DNA from: Geobacteraceae bacterium
GTDB taxonomy: Bacteria > Desulfobacterota > Desulfuromonadia > Geobacterales > Pseudopelobacteraceae
Length of the DNA: 64,000 nt
NCBI GenBank assembly: GCA_016720395.1
Contig: JADKKR010000007.1
Coordinates: 1-64,000 of the forward strand
Direction of reading: 5' to 3'
Each line of letters starts with the position of its first letter. Positions within the stretch are counted from its first letter, which is position 1. The notes under the pieces were generated by a model. The model was given only the letters and a program-made list of their open reading frames with translations. It made no database searches and was not told the DNA's origin. A program made the translations under genes and the position numbers. This document shows positions 43,572 to 53,388 of the stretch, piece after piece.

Positions 43572-44798
43572 ATGGATTTCCTCCAGACCCTCAAGATCGC
43601 CCTGCGGGCATTGCGCACCAACAAGATGCGCTCGTTCCTCACCATGCTCGGCATCATCATCGGCATTGCCGCCGTGATCGCCATGATGGCGGTCGGATCA
43701 GGCGCCAGCTACGTCATCTCCCAGCAGATCGCCAGCATCGGCAGCAACATCATCCTGGTCATCCCCGGTTCCACGACCAGCGGCGGGCTTCGGATGGGGA
43801 GCGGCGGCAGCCATACCCTGACCGCAGACGATGCCCGGGCCATCATGTCCGAATGCCCGTCCGTCTCGCGTGCCTCCGGCACGACCCGCACCACCTCCCA
43901 GGTGGTCTACGGCAACATGAACTGGTCGACACTCATTATGGGTGCCGCGCCCGAGCTTTTTGACATCCGCGAATGGCCTGTTGTAAGTGGTCGCAGCATC
44001 GGCCAGCAGGATGTGGACGGCGCGGCGAAGGTCTGCCTGCTGGGTCAGACCGTGGCCGACAACCTGTTCGGAGGCGATGACCCGATCGGAAAGATCGTCC
44101 GCATCAAGAAAATTCCATTTACGGTGATCGGCGTACTGGAGCGCAAGGGACAATCCCCCCAGGGCACTGACCAGGACGATGCCATCTTCGTGCCGCTGCG
44201 TACCGCCCAGGTCAAGCTGTCGCGCTCCTCGTTTCCCAATTCCGTCGGCGCCGTGATCGTCCAGGCCAAGAGCGAGTCACTCCTGGACAAAGCGGAAGAA
44301 GAGATCAACAGCCTGCTGAAACAGCGTCACCGCATCACCAACGGCAGGGAACCGGACTTCTCGACCCGCAACCTGTCAGAAATACTGGCCGTGGCTGAAC
44401 AGTCCTCCAAGGCGATGTCGTTACTCCTCGGTGTAGTAGCATCCATCTCGCTGATCGTTGGCGGTATCGGCATCATGAACATCATGCTGGTCTCGGTGAC
44501 CGAGCGGACCCGTGAGATCGGCATCCGCATGGCAATCGGTGCACGCAGAAACGACATACTCTGGCAGTTCATGACCGAAGCGGTGCTGCTGACCATGCTG
44601 GGCGGTCTGATCGGAATAGTTCTCGGAACCGCCAGTGCCACGGTAGTTTCAAACACCCTTGACTGGCCGACACTGATCTCGGTCCGGTCCATTTTAGTGG
44701 CCTTCTTCTTCTCGGGTGCTGTGGGAGTCTTCTTCGGATTCTACCCGGCCAGGAAGGCGGCCGGGCTCAACCCCATCGACGCACTGCGCTACGAATAA
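43572..44798 (+). CDS. MacB/FtsX-type ABC transporter permease
   Basis: A 408-residue permease with one N-terminal helix (about residues 20-40), a periplasmic MacB core domain (50-280) and three C-terminal helices. Family blocks are ALRTNKMRSFLTMLGIIIGIAAVI and VGGIGIMNIMLVSVTERTREIGIRMAIGAR, and the end FYPARKAAGLNPIDALRYE. It completes the efflux operon. Confidence 0.95.
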   Translation: MDFLQTLKIALRALRTNKMRSFLTMLGIIIGIAAVIAMMAVGSGASYVISQQIASIGSNIILVIPGSTTSGGLRMGSGGSHTLTADDARAIMSECPSVSRASGTTRTTSQVVYGNMNWSTLIMGAAPELFDIREWPVVSGRSIGQQDVDGAAKVCLLGQTVADNLFGGDDPIGKIVRIKKIPFTVIGVLERKGQSPQGTDQDDAIFVPLRTAQVKLSRSSFPNSVGAVIVQAKSESLLDKAEEEINSLLKQRHRITNGREPDFSTRNLSEILAVAEQSSKAMSLLLGVVASISLIVGGIGIMNIMLVSVTERTREIGIRMAIGARRNDILWQFMTEAVLLTMLGGLIGIVLGTASATVVSNTLDWPTLISVRSILVAFFFSGAVGVFFGFYPARKAAGLNPIDALRYE

Positions 44799-44834
44799 TA
44801 AACGGACATGGCAACTCAAGAACAAAGTCGGAAT

Positions 44835-44959
44835 AACACGGAGCAACAGAGCTACTGAGAAACCGGAACCTAACGTAATCATTATACGTGTTCAAAAAAA
44901 TTGGACTTATATAATGTCTTTGTCTGTTTTCACCAGATGCTACTCCGTTGCTCTGTGTT
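44835..44959. repeat. Intergenic inverted-repeat element D (CACAGAG family)
   Basis: AACACGGAGCAACAGAG at 44835-44851 and CTCCGTTGCTCTGTGTT at 44943-44959 are inverted with 15 of 17 positions matching. The 91 bp interior is AT-rich. It lies between the efflux permease and the small Lys/Glu-rich gene, on the transcribed strand of both. Confidence 0.7.
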
Positions 44960-45013
44960 TCAAATGTTTTTTCAGGATTAACAACAGGATTCATATTCTA
45001 AAGGCGGTGACAC

Positions 45014-45193
45014 ATGGCAAAACCGAATTTTAACTTTATCAAGCGGCAGAAAGAACTGGAAAAGAAGAAGAAAAAGGAAGAAAAAGCCCAGCGCAAGCTG
45101 GAAAAAGGAACCGATGATACTGAAGCAACCGAAGAGACCGATGAATCTGAGGACAGTGCGGAACAGGCTGCTGATGAGGATTCTCAACCCTGA
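45014..45193 (+). CDS. 59-residue charge-split Lys/Glu protein
   Basis: A short gene with an AGGCGG site before the ATG at 45014. The N-terminal half is basic (FIKRQKELEKKKKKEEKAQR) and the C-terminal half strongly acidic (Asp/Glu/Thr/Ser from residue 32 to the end). No cysteine, no membrane helix. It is 6 bp before the thioesterase gene, so the two are probably co-transcribed. Similar small charged proteins are annotated in Geobacter relatives as hypothetical; function unknown. Confidence 0.75.
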   Translation: MAKPNFNFIKRQKELEKKKKKEEKAQRKLEKGTDDTEATEETDESEDSAEQAADEDSQP

Positions 45194-45199
45194 TACGAC

Positions 45200-45979
45200 A
45201 TGTCGATGAATCTTCCTGACCCGATATTCGAACACGAATTTCCCATCCGCTACCACGAACTTGACAGCAATGGACTCCTGCGGCCGCTAACACTGCTCAA
45301 CCTTGTCCAGGATGCGGGAGGCATGCATGCCGCACAGCTGGGGGTTTCGGTCAGAGACCTCCGGCAGCGCGGACTGACCTGGGTCCTCTCGCGCGTCCAC
45401 CTGACCGTGGACCGCTATCTCCACGCCGATGATGTCATCCATGTCCGCACCTGGCCTTCAACCCGGGAAGGTCTGTTTTCATGCCGCGAGTTTGAAATGT
45501 TCGACCGGAACGGCAACCTGTTCAGTCGTGCCACAAGTTCATGGGCGGTGCTCAGCCTTGCCAGTCGCAGGCCGGTCCGGCTGCAGGAGTGCCTGCCGGA
45601 GTATCCCCTGATTGTCCGGCGTGCGTTGGATGATGATTTTTCCACTTTGCCACAATTCCCGGACGCGCCTGATGATGCCTTTCGGGAAATCCCCTTTCTG
45701 GTGCGTCGCAGCGATCAGGACAGCAACCAGCATGTCAACAATACCGTCTATTCAGATTGGGCGCTGGAAACCGTGCCCGACGAGGTGGCTGCCGGTCACC
45801 TGAGCAGCCTGGAGGTGTCGTTCCGCGCTGAGGCGGTGTACGGGGACAGTATTCTCTCCCAATGCAGCGTCAAAAAATCCGGTGAACAGGCAGAATGTCT
45901 GCACCGTATCGTTGACAGCCGCGACCGGCGCGAGCTTGCCCGCCTGAGAACCCGCTGGAAAGGAATCAAACAGCCATGA
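45200..45979 (+). CDS. Acyl-ACP thioesterase
   Basis: A 259-residue double hot-dog protein that releases fatty acids from acyl carrier protein. The first half has YHELDSNGLLRPLTLLNLVQDAG; the second has SDQDSNQHVNNTVYSDWALE, where the Asn/His pair is catalytic in plant and bacterial homologues. It may supply free fatty acids or set chain length. ATGA overlap with the HIT gene. Confidence 0.9.
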   Translation: MSMNLPDPIFEHEFPIRYHELDSNGLLRPLTLLNLVQDAGGMHAAQLGVSVRDLRQRGLTWVLSRVHLTVDRYLHADDVIHVRTWPSTREGLFSCREFEMFDRNGNLFSRATSSWAVLSLASRRPVRLQECLPEYPLIVRRALDDDFSTLPQFPDAPDDAFREIPFLVRRSDQDSNQHVNNTVYSDWALETVPDEVAAGHLSSLEVSFRAEAVYGDSILSQCSVKKSGEQAECLHRIVDSRDRRELARLRTRWKGIKQP

Positions 45980-46389
45980 CCACCTGCCCTATGTGCCGCC
46001 GCTGGGACGATGACGCCGACCTGCGGATTGCTGAACTCGAGCATTCGTTCGTGGTCCTGAATCGCGACCAGTACCTCCCCGGCTATACCCTGCTGTTCAC
46101 CAAAGAGCACGTAACCGAGCTGTTTCATCTGGACCGGACCGTACGATGCGGTCTGATGGAAGAGGTCAGCTGTGTGGCCGAGGCCCTGTTCAACGCATTC
46201 CGGCCCGACAAGATCAATTATGAACTGCTTGGCAACATGGTGCCTCATATCCACTGGCATCTGGTGCCGCGCTATTCATCTGAACCGCTCTGGCCACGCC
46301 CGATCTGGGCCGAACCACATACCGAACTGCTGCTACCCCCCGGAGAGTACCGGAAACGCATCGGGCAGATCAGGCAGGAGCTGCCGTGA
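45976..46389 (+). CDS. HIT family hydrolase
   Basis: A 137-residue histidine-triad protein that hydrolyses or transfers nucleotidyl groups. The active motif MVPHIHWHLVPR is near residue 95. The N-terminal CPMC pair resembles a zinc site common in this subgroup. It overlaps the genes on both sides (thioesterase and M16 peptidase) by 4 bp. Confidence 0.93.
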   Translation: MTTCPMCRRWDDDADLRIAELEHSFVVLNRDQYLPGYTLLFTKEHVTELFHLDRTVRCGLMEEVSCVAEALFNAFRPDKINYELLGNMVPHIHWHLVPRYSSEPLWPRPIWAEPHTELLLPPGEYRKRIGQIRQELP

Positions 46390-47678
46390 TCCGCTCCTTT
46401 ACCCATACCCTGCTTAACAGCCTGCGGGTTGTCTGCGTGGAAATGCCCCATCTGCACGCAGCAGAACTGGCGGTCTATCTCAAGGTGGGCGGCCGCAACG
46501 ACCCGCCTTCCAGGCCGGGACTCTCGCATTTTCTCGAGCATATGCTCTTTCGCGGGACAGCCGATTTCGGCTCATCACTGGAGATCGAGAACGCCTTCGA
46601 GGCCATCGGCGGTGCACCCAATGCATCCACAGACGCCGAATCGACCTGCTACTACTCCCGGATTCACCCGGATCATGTCCGGCGCGGCATGGAGATTTTT
46701 GCATCCATGCTGCTGAGGCCGACTCTTTCCGGGATCGATGTCGAAAAACGCATCATTACCGAAGAGGCCCGGGAAGACCTGAACGAACAGGGTGAAGAGA
46801 TCAACCCCGACACCATTGCCAGCCGTCTGCTCTGGCCGCGCCATCCACTGGGACGCCCGACCATCGGGACTCTTGAAAGCATTGCCGGAATAACCCGTGA
46901 AGACCTGCTTTCTCATCTGCAGGGATTCTACCGGCCCGGCAACACGGTCGTTGTCGTTTCCGGCCCGGTGCGCAGCCATGAGGTCTTTGCCGCCGCAGAA
47001 GAGGTCTTCGGCGGGTGGCAGGCTGGTGGTGCAGATGCAGCCAGACCTTTCATCAACCGGCATACGACACCCCGGACCTGTTTTGTGCATGACTCCGACA
47101 GCCAGATGAATCTGCAGCTTGCCTTCCTGGGAATACGCCGCGGAGACGCCAGGTTTACCCCCCTGCGCCTGCTGCGACGGCTGCTGGCCGGTGGTGCCAG
47201 TTCCCGCCTGTACCTCAGATTGCGGGAAGAACTGGGGATTGTCTATTCAGTGGAGGCCGCCATCGGGGCCTACGACGAGACCGGCTGCCTGGCTGTGGAT
47301 CTGTCGACCGCGCCGGAAACTCTTGCCCAGGCGGTAGAAGTGACACTGCAGGAGCTTGCACGGATAACCGCTGAACCGATTCCTGACGCGGAACTGGAGC
47401 GGGTCAGGCAGTCATACATCTTTGACCTGGAGTACAGCCGGGATTCGGCCTATGAAATGGGTGGGCGCTACGGTTGGGGAGAGCTGATGCAGGTCGTACG
47501 CTCCATCGAAGATGACCAGCACGAGGCGCGTACCACATCGGGAGAGGATATTCAGGAAACGGCCCGGGCCGTTTTTGCAGCCGAAAACCTGCGGCTGGTA
47601 GCGGTCGGGCCGTGGAAGAGCGGGATGAAGAAGCGGGTGCGGGAACTGGTCGCGGGGTATGCGGCCCGGGGCTGCTAG
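46386..47678 (+). CDS. M16 family zinc peptidase, cytoplasmic type
   Basis: A 430-residue peptidase without a signal peptide. The zinc motif is HFLEHMLFRGTADF near residue 45 and the distal glutamate is probably in EKRIITEEAREDLNE. The second lobe includes LRRLLAGGASSRLYLRLREELG, typical for the processing-peptidase branch. It is coupled to the HIT gene and ends head-on with the transglutaminase-like gene; the two stop codons overlap at 47675-47678. Confidence 0.93.
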   Translation: MIRSFTHTLLNSLRVVCVEMPHLHAAELAVYLKVGGRNDPPSRPGLSHFLEHMLFRGTADFGSSLEIENAFEAIGGAPNASTDAESTCYYSRIHPDHVRRGMEIFASMLLRPTLSGIDVEKRIITEEAREDLNEQGEEINPDTIASRLLWPRHPLGRPTIGTLESIAGITREDLLSHLQGFYRPGNTVVVVSGPVRSHEVFAAAEEVFGGWQAGGADAARPFINRHTTPRTCFVHDSDSQMNLQLAFLGIRRGDARFTPLRLLRRLLAGGASSRLYLRLREELGIVYSVEAAIGAYDETGCLAVDLSTAPETLAQAVEVTLQELARITAEPIPDAELERVRQSYIFDLEYSRDSAYEMGGRYGWGELMQVVRSIEDDQHEARTTSGEDIQETARAVFAAENLRLVAVGPWKSGMKKRVRELVAGYAARGC

Positions 47679-49120
47679 TATTTCGTCTCCTGCACCGAGA
47701 TCCTGATCCTGCCGATGATGGCGATGATCGGGGCCATATCCTCCAGGGCGCTTCCCTCGAAAAACTTGATGTGGGTCGGATCAGCCGGCAGCTGGCCATA
47801 GGTGGGATCAACGGCAATCCAGAAACCGTCCAGCAGACTTTCCGCCCAGCTGTGGTACAGAAAACCCTTGCCTTCCAGGTATACCAGTCCGGAAACAAAA
47901 CGGGTCGGGATGCCGGAAGCCCGTGCCAGAGCAGTATAAAGACGGGCGTGGGTCTGGCAGTTGCCGCTGCGCTCTTTAAGGCTGGCCAAGGCGCCCCCTC
48001 CGTCATCGACCGTGTCCTTCAGCCAACCCTTTGTCCAGTCCGACAGCAACCGGGCGATCTCCTTCGCATCCTTCTTCCCCGCAGACAATTCCTTTGCCTG
48101 AGCTGCAATCTCCGGAGCATCCGATTCAATCTTTTCTGCCGGTTTAAGGTACGCTTCCCTGACTGCAGCAGCTGGCTGCGCAGACGACTGCAGAACCGCC
48201 GTGCCTGTTGTCACGACGATGCGGCCATCTCCGCTTTTTACCACGGACTGGCCGCCTTCCTGCAGCAGCGGCAGTACATCACTCCAGCCGCTGATCTCAA
48301 CCTTCAGCCCGGTGAGCTTCGCCAGGTCGCGAATGGGTGGATCAACCCGCACCATGCTGAAGTCATAGATCAGGTCTCTTTTTGAAACAGCCAGGGCGCC
48401 TACAAACGGCCCCAGCAGTTTGGGGTCTTCAGCCTTCGTGGTGACGAGGCCGTCGCGAACCGACTCAATCAGGGTGTTTCCCTGAGCGTCAACCCAGATG
48501 TCATTGCTTACAAAGGGATACAGGTTGTTGCGCAGCCTGAAGGCCGGATGTCCATCCGGAGTCGTTTCCTCGCCCTGGAAGTTGATCTTGACCTCTTTGA
48601 TCTTGACCTCTTCCGCATCAAAGGTTGAGGTTTTATAGGATTTGCCCGGGGCTACCTCGCGCATGAGAGGAACGATATTGAGGGCCGGCCCGGGATACAG
48701 CTCGCCCTTGAACTTGAGCTGTTTTTCTATGATCTTCCCGTTGCTCTCGCTTTTCACGCGCAGACTGCCGTCACCGGACCTGCCGGAGACGCGCGATGAC
48801 ACACCATTGATAGTCTGCTCAACGTCGAATGACCGCAAGGTCAGATTCTTCGATACATGGTAGGTCTCGCGCGTGGAGGCCTCCCTCGAAAAGCCCATCA
48901 CCTTCAGGCGAACGCTGCCATCACCCTCTATCCGGTAGCCGTCGGCATGTTCCGATATCTTTTGACGGGAGAAGCCGACCCGCTCATTATCAACATAGAT
49001 GCCGAACCATTGCTCAGACAGAGGCGGTTTATCGAGTTTTTTGAATGGCGCTGCCATCGCCGGGCAGACCCCTGCAGACAGCAGGAAAGGCAGCAACAGC
49101 AGATAAATGATTCGTTTCAC
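47675..49120 (-). CDS. Secreted transglutaminase-like protein
   Basis: A 481-residue protein with a signal peptide. A long beta-rich N-terminal part (about 25-330) precedes a transglutaminase-core domain (about 340-460). The Cys-His-Asp triad is in GNCQTHARLYTALARASGIP, FLYHSWAESLL and WIAVDPTYGQLPADP. The family includes protease-like enzymes of the cell envelope. Convergent with the M16 gene by stop-codon overlap. Confidence 0.88.
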   Translation of the reverse strand: MKRIIYLLLLPFLLSAGVCPAMAAPFKKLDKPPLSEQWFGIYVDNERVGFSRQKISEHADGYRIEGDGSVRLKVMGFSREASTRETYHVSKNLTLRSFDVEQTINGVSSRVSGRSGDGSLRVKSESNGKIIEKQLKFKGELYPGPALNIVPLMREVAPGKSYKTSTFDAEEVKIKEVKINFQGEETTPDGHPAFRLRNNLYPFVSNDIWVDAQGNTLIESVRDGLVTTKAEDPKLLGPFVGALAVSKRDLIYDFSMVRVDPPIRDLAKLTGLKVEISGWSDVLPLLQEGGQSVVKSGDGRIVVTTGTAVLQSSAQPAAAVREAYLKPAEKIESDAPEIAAQAKELSAGKKDAKEIARLLSDWTKGWLKDTVDDGGGALASLKERSGNCQTHARLYTALARASGIPTRFVSGLVYLEGKGFLYHSWAESLLDGFWIAVDPTYGQLPADPTHIKFFEGSALEDMAPIIAIIGRIRISVQETKY

Positions 49121-49252
49121 ACAATCTCCTCATGATTTTCCGACGAGCAGGCAGGATAGATTGAACTCTGCAAACAGGGATACCACTCCGGGAATCAGGT
49201 CCGACAATCGGGGCTATGAGACATCCTGCCACGGGCAGGTTTCTGCGTACCA

Positions 49253-50176
49253 CTATTCAGCGGACTCGACCCTGTTTCTGCCATTGGACTTGGCCCGATA
49301 CAGTGCATCATCAGCAAGCTTTATGAAATCGTCCTCCGATTTGCAGGTTTGTTTCGAAAACATGGCCACTCCCAGACTGATGGTCAGGGAAAGCTTTGAC
49401 AATTCACCGCTGAATCTGTTTGCCTGTACCGAGGTGCGCACCCGGTCGGCGACAAAAATTGCCTCGTCAAGCCTGGCATCCGGAAGAACGGCAATGAACT
49501 CCTCCCCCCCGTAACGGGCAGCGGTGTCGTAAGCCCGCAGTTCCTTCTGCAGCAGCAGGGCAACCTTCTGCAGGACAATATCACCCTGCAGGTGACCGTA
49601 CTGATCGTTAACCTGCTTGAAGTGATCAATATCCAGAATGATCAGGGACAGGTTGCCCCCCTTGCGCAGGCTGCGCTGGACCTCCTTGCCCAGAGATTCC
49701 ATCAGGTACCGGCGGTTGAAAAGGCCGGTCAGGTGATCCGTATTGGACAGTTCCAGCAGCAGCTCGTTGGTTCGCTTGAGATCATCCTGGAGGTTCTTGA
49801 TCTTGAGGTGGACCCTGACCCGGGCCACCAGCTCTTCAGCGTCAAACGGCTTGGTAACATAGTCGCTGGCTCCCTGTTCCAGGCACTTGATTCTGAGGTC
49901 ACGGTCATCCCGGCCGGTCAGCATGATAACCGGTGTATCCTGCAGGTCCGGGCGCGATTTCATCATGCTGAGGAACTTGAACCCGTCGATGCGCGGCATT
50001 TCCAGGTCACAGAGGATAATGTCGACCGGCGAGGAGAGCAGCTTCTTGAATCCCTCAAGCCCGTCTTCGGCTTCGTAATAGCGAGAAAAGAGGTCAAACG
50101 ACTCGAGGGTCTTGATGATCCTTTCACGAACGGCATCGGAATCATCTATTATGAGGACACTATTGGAGATGGCCAT
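49253..50176 (-). CDS. Response-regulator diguanylate cyclase
   Basis: A 307-residue protein. The receiver domain (1-125) has the phospho-acceptor in IILCDLEMPRIDG and the conserved VTKPFDAEEL. The GGEEF domain follows after a helix, with the active motif RYGGEEFIAVLPDA. An inhibitory-site RxxD (RAYD) sits five residues before GGEEF, so c-di-GMP feedback is expected. It is like PleD but with one receiver domain. The cognate kinase is not adjacent. Confidence 0.95.
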   Translation of the reverse strand: MAISNSVLIIDDSDAVRERIIKTLESFDLFSRYYEAEDGLEGFKKLLSSPVDIILCDLEMPRIDGFKFLSMMKSRPDLQDTPVIMLTGRDDRDLRIKCLEQGASDYVTKPFDAEELVARVRVHLKIKNLQDDLKRTNELLLELSNTDHLTGLFNRRYLMESLGKEVQRSLRKGGNLSLIILDIDHFKQVNDQYGHLQGDIVLQKVALLLQKELRAYDTAARYGGEEFIAVLPDARLDEAIFVADRVRTSVQANRFSGELSKLSLTISLGVAMFSKQTCKSEDDFIKLADDALYRAKSNGRNRVESAE

Positions 50177-50210
50177 GTACGTTATTCCATTCCCTGGTAA
50201 AAGTTGCCAT

Positions 50211-50876
50211 CTAGAGCAGCGGTTCCTGGGCCAGGCGCTTCAGTTCCGCGATAGTAGCTGTATAATCATCGCTGCCGAACACGGCACTGCCGGCCACGAA
50301 GACATCTGCTCCGGCATGGGATATGGCGGCGATGTTTGAGGCCTTGACACCGCCATCCACCTCCAGCTCGGCTTCACTCCCCCTGCGGTCCATCATGGCC
50401 CGCAGGGCGTGGATCTTGGGCAGGCAGGCGCCGATGAAACCCTGCCCGCCAAAGCCGGGATTGACCGTCATCAGCAGTACCAGATCAAGATCCTCAAGCA
50501 CATATTCCAGGCAATTGAGCGGCGTGGCCGGATTGAGCGACACACCGGCCTTTTTGCCGAGCGACTTGATCAACTGCACGGTCCGGTGGAGGTGATTGAC
50601 AGCCTCGGCATGGACGACGATGATATCCGCGCCGGCGGCTGCAAAATCAGGGATATAGCTGTCCGGGTTTTCTATCATCAGATGCACATCCAGCGGCAGC
50701 TTCGTCACCCGGCGGGCAGCCTCGACGATCAAAGGGCCTATGGTGATGTTGGGGACAAAGTGTCCGTCCATGACATCGATGTGGACATAGTCAGCGCCGG
50801 CCTTTTCAATGGCGTGGATCTCATCTCCCAGGCGGGAGAAATCAGCAGAGAGGATGGATGGTGCGATCTTCTTCAT
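50211..50876 (-). CDS. rpe: Ribulose-phosphate 3-epimerase
   Basis: A 221-residue TIM-barrel enzyme of the pentose phosphate pathway. APSILSADFSRLGDEI, HIDVMDGHFVPNITIGP and MTVNPGFGGQGFI are the family marks, and EVDGGVKASNI holds the second metal/acid site. The start MKKIAPSILSA is the family start; a longer frame would read through repeat element E. Confidence 0.96.
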   Translation of the reverse strand: MKKIAPSILSADFSRLGDEIHAIEKAGADYVHIDVMDGHFVPNITIGPLIVEAARRVTKLPLDVHLMIENPDSYIPDFAAAGADIIVVHAEAVNHLHRTVQLIKSLGKKAGVSLNPATPLNCLEYVLEDLDLVLLMTVNPGFGGQGFIGACLPKIHALRAMMDRRGSEAELEVDGGVKASNIAAISHAGADVFVAGSAVFGSDDYTATIAELKRLAQEPLL

Positions 50877-50903
50877 GATATGACTCCAGAAAAACAATTC
50901 TTT

Positions 50904-51038
50904 AACACAGAGCAACGGAGCAACAGAGGAATCAAAATCTTTTTTGAACAATATGAGACAGCAGCAAGGCTACCCACAACAATTATTTTTCCAGCAGACT
51001 TTTTCAGGTTTTTCTCCGCTGCTCTGTTGCTCTGTGTT
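50904..51038. repeat. Intergenic inverted-repeat element E (CACAGAG family)
   Basis: A 25 bp left arm at 50904-50928 (AACACAGAGCAACGGAG then CAACAGAG) and an inverted right arm at 51014-51038 agree at 22 of 25 positions. The 85 bp interior is AT-rich. The element sits between rsmB and rpe and would fold into a long hairpin in their mRNA. Confidence 0.8.
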
Positions 51039-51056
51039 TCAATTTTTTTGATGGGC

Positions 51057-52415
51057 TTATTTCTTCCTGATCCTCGCACTGAAAAAGCCGTCCATATTGT
51101 ACCGGTGGGGCCAGGCGCGGAACATACCCTCTTCTGTCAACAGCTCCCGGTAATCCGGGAAGATTTCGTTCAGATTCTCTAACACACAATGGGGATGGCG
51201 TGTAAGAAAATCTACAACCACATCCTCGTTTTCCTCCCTCGTGGTCGAGCAGGTGGAATACACCAGCACCCCGCCCGGCTTCAACATCCGGATTGCGTTT
51301 TTCAGCATCGTTTTCTGGGTGGCCGCCAGACGCGATATATCATCGGGAGTCAACCGCCATTTGGCCTCAGGGTTACGCCGGATAACACCCAAACCGGAAC
51401 AGGGGGCATCCAGAAGGACCCGGTCAAAGGCGTCTGCAGGAAGCGCACCAGACTGGAGCAGGTCAGCTGCCCGGGTGCGCATGTTGGTGATGCCGAGCCG
51501 CTGGGCCGCCTCCTGGATCAGCGGCAACTTGGAGCCGGAGACATCCATGGCCAGCAGTTCCCCCCGGTTGTCCATCAACTGGGCCAGATGCGTGGCCTTG
51601 CCGCCCGGCGCCGCACAGGTGTCCAGCACCCGCTCTCCCGGTTGCGGGTCCAGCAGGATACCGGCCAGTTGCGATGCTTCGTCCTGCACGGCGAAGAAAC
51701 CCTCGCGAAAGCCGGGCAGGCCGGGGATATGGTGGCGCCCCTCGATCAGGATTCCCACAGCGGAAAAGGTGCACGCAACTGCAGTGATGCCATTAGACGC
51801 GAACCTTTCCAGCAGCTCGGCCCGTGTTGTTTTGAGGGTATTTACACGCAACGTGAGGGGAGGTTGACAGGAAGAGGCCTCGGCCAGCAGTTCTGTCTCC
51901 GCCTCTCCCATCTGGCTGAACCAGAGCTTGACCAGCCAGGCGGGATGAGAATGGCGGGCGGCAATTGAAGCCGCCGGAGCGGCCACCGGGTCAGGAAAGA
52001 TGACTGAATCCTTGTGGCGCAGGTAATTGCGCAGGACAGCATTGACCAGGCCGCTGGCACGCGGCAGGGCCTGCTTGGCCAGATTGACCGACTCGTTGAC
52101 GGCCGCCGACTCGGGGATGCGGTCCAGATACATGAGCTGGTACAACCCCAGACGCAGGAAAATCAGTACCTGTGGCTCCTGGCGCGCCAGCGGCTGTGCC
52201 AGTAGACCGCTCAGGACATGGTCCAGGGTGCCCTGACGACGGAGTACCCCGAAGACCAACTCGGCAAACAGGCCACGGTCAGGTCCGCTCAGATTACCTT
52301 TTGACAGTTCGCGGTCCATGAGCTGATCGGCATAGCAACCGTCTTTCATGACACGGAGAAGAACGGCGCAGGCCGCCTGACGCGGATTGGACGGGTTCGA
52401 AGCGGGGGCGCTCAA
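51057..52415 (-). CDS. rsmB: 16S rRNA (cytosine-967-C5)-methyltransferase
   Basis: A 452-residue protein with an N-terminal NusB-like RNA-binding domain (to about residue 140) and a C-terminal SAM-dependent methyltransferase. SAM binding is in LDTCAAPGGKATHLAQLM; catalytic cysteines are in DAPCSGLGVIRRNPE and LVYSTCSTTREENEDV. Its start overlaps the htpX stop by 4 bp. Confidence 0.95.
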   Translation of the reverse strand: MSAPASNPSNPRQAACAVLLRVMKDGCYADQLMDRELSKGNLSGPDRGLFAELVFGVLRRQGTLDHVLSGLLAQPLARQEPQVLIFLRLGLYQLMYLDRIPESAAVNESVNLAKQALPRASGLVNAVLRNYLRHKDSVIFPDPVAAPAASIAARHSHPAWLVKLWFSQMGEAETELLAEASSCQPPLTLRVNTLKTTRAELLERFASNGITAVACTFSAVGILIEGRHHIPGLPGFREGFFAVQDEASQLAGILLDPQPGERVLDTCAAPGGKATHLAQLMDNRGELLAMDVSGSKLPLIQEAAQRLGITNMRTRAADLLQSGALPADAFDRVLLDAPCSGLGVIRRNPEAKWRLTPDDISRLAATQKTMLKNAIRMLKPGGVLVYSTCSTTREENEDVVVDFLTRHPHCVLENLNEIFPDYRELLTEEGMFRAWPHRYNMDGFFSARIRKK

Positions 52416-53269
52416 TAGCTTTGTGTCCGGGCTATTTCCTGCAGGCGCGCCACCCGTTCGGCCATGGGTGGGTGCGTAGAAAAGAGCGACATCAAGCCGC
52501 CGCCGGTCAACGGACTGACAATAAACATATGTGCCGTGGCAGCATTGGCCTCCATGGGAATCTGCTGGTTGCCCATCTCAAGCTTTTGCAGAGCATTGGC
52601 CAACGAAAGCGGGCTGCCGCTTATGCTGGCGCCGCCGGCGTCAGCCCCGAACTCACGGGACCGCGAGATGGCCATCTGCACCAGCATTGCCGCTATCGGG
52701 GCCAGGATAGCCATCAGAATCATGCCGAATATACCGCCGCCCCCCTCGTCGTCATCGTGTCGGCCACCGCCGAATATGGCGGCAAACTGGGCCATTTGAG
52801 CCAGATAGGTGATCGCCCCGGCAAAGGTGGCAGCTACCGTCTGGATCAGGATATCCCGGTTCTTGACATGGGCCAGTTCATGGGCCATGACGCCTGCCAG
52901 TTCATCCTCGCTGAGAATGCGCAGGATGCCGGATGTTGCCGCTACGGCGGCATGCTGAGGATTGCGGCCGGTGGCAAAGGCGTTGGGTGTGTCGGTGTCG
53001 ATCAGGTAAACCTTGGGCATGGGCAGTCCGGCACGCAGCGCCAGGCGGCGTACGATACTGTAAAAACGGGGATCATCGGACTCTGTGATCTCCCGGGCTC
53101 CGTACATGGACAGCACCATCTTGTCCGAGAACCAGTAGGAAAAAAAGTTCATGCCTGCTGCCAGCACAAGAGCTATACCCATACCCCCCTGACCGCCCAG
53201 GGCACCACCCAGGGTAACCAGCAATACCGTCAATAGAGCCATCAGAAATGTCGTTTTCAGTGTGTTCAT
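52412..53269 (-). CDS. htpX: Zinc metalloprotease HtpX
   Basis: A 285-residue M48 protease of the inner membrane that degrades misfolded membrane proteins. Two N-terminal and two central helices frame the motif HELAHVKNRDI near residue 135. The third ligand is likely in SREFGADAGG. STHPPMAERVARLQ is typical. Third M48 protein in the window. Confidence 0.96.
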   Translation of the reverse strand: MNTLKTTFLMALLTVLLVTLGGALGGQGGMGIALVLAAGMNFFSYWFSDKMVLSMYGAREITESDDPRFYSIVRRLALRAGLPMPKVYLIDTDTPNAFATGRNPQHAAVAATSGILRILSEDELAGVMAHELAHVKNRDILIQTVAATFAGAITYLAQMAQFAAIFGGGRHDDDEGGGGIFGMILMAILAPIAAMLVQMAISRSREFGADAGGASISGSPLSLANALQKLEMGNQQIPMEANAATAHMFIVSPLTGGGLMSLFSTHPPMAERVARLQEIARTQSY

Positions 53270-53388
53270 TGTTCAGCCTCTCAAAATAGGTATCTATGCA
53301 GCTCACCTGGATGAATAATAATGATTGCCGTGCAAAAGTGCAAGGGCATGCGAAAAAAACAAGCCGACTCACCAGCCCGCAGACAAAA

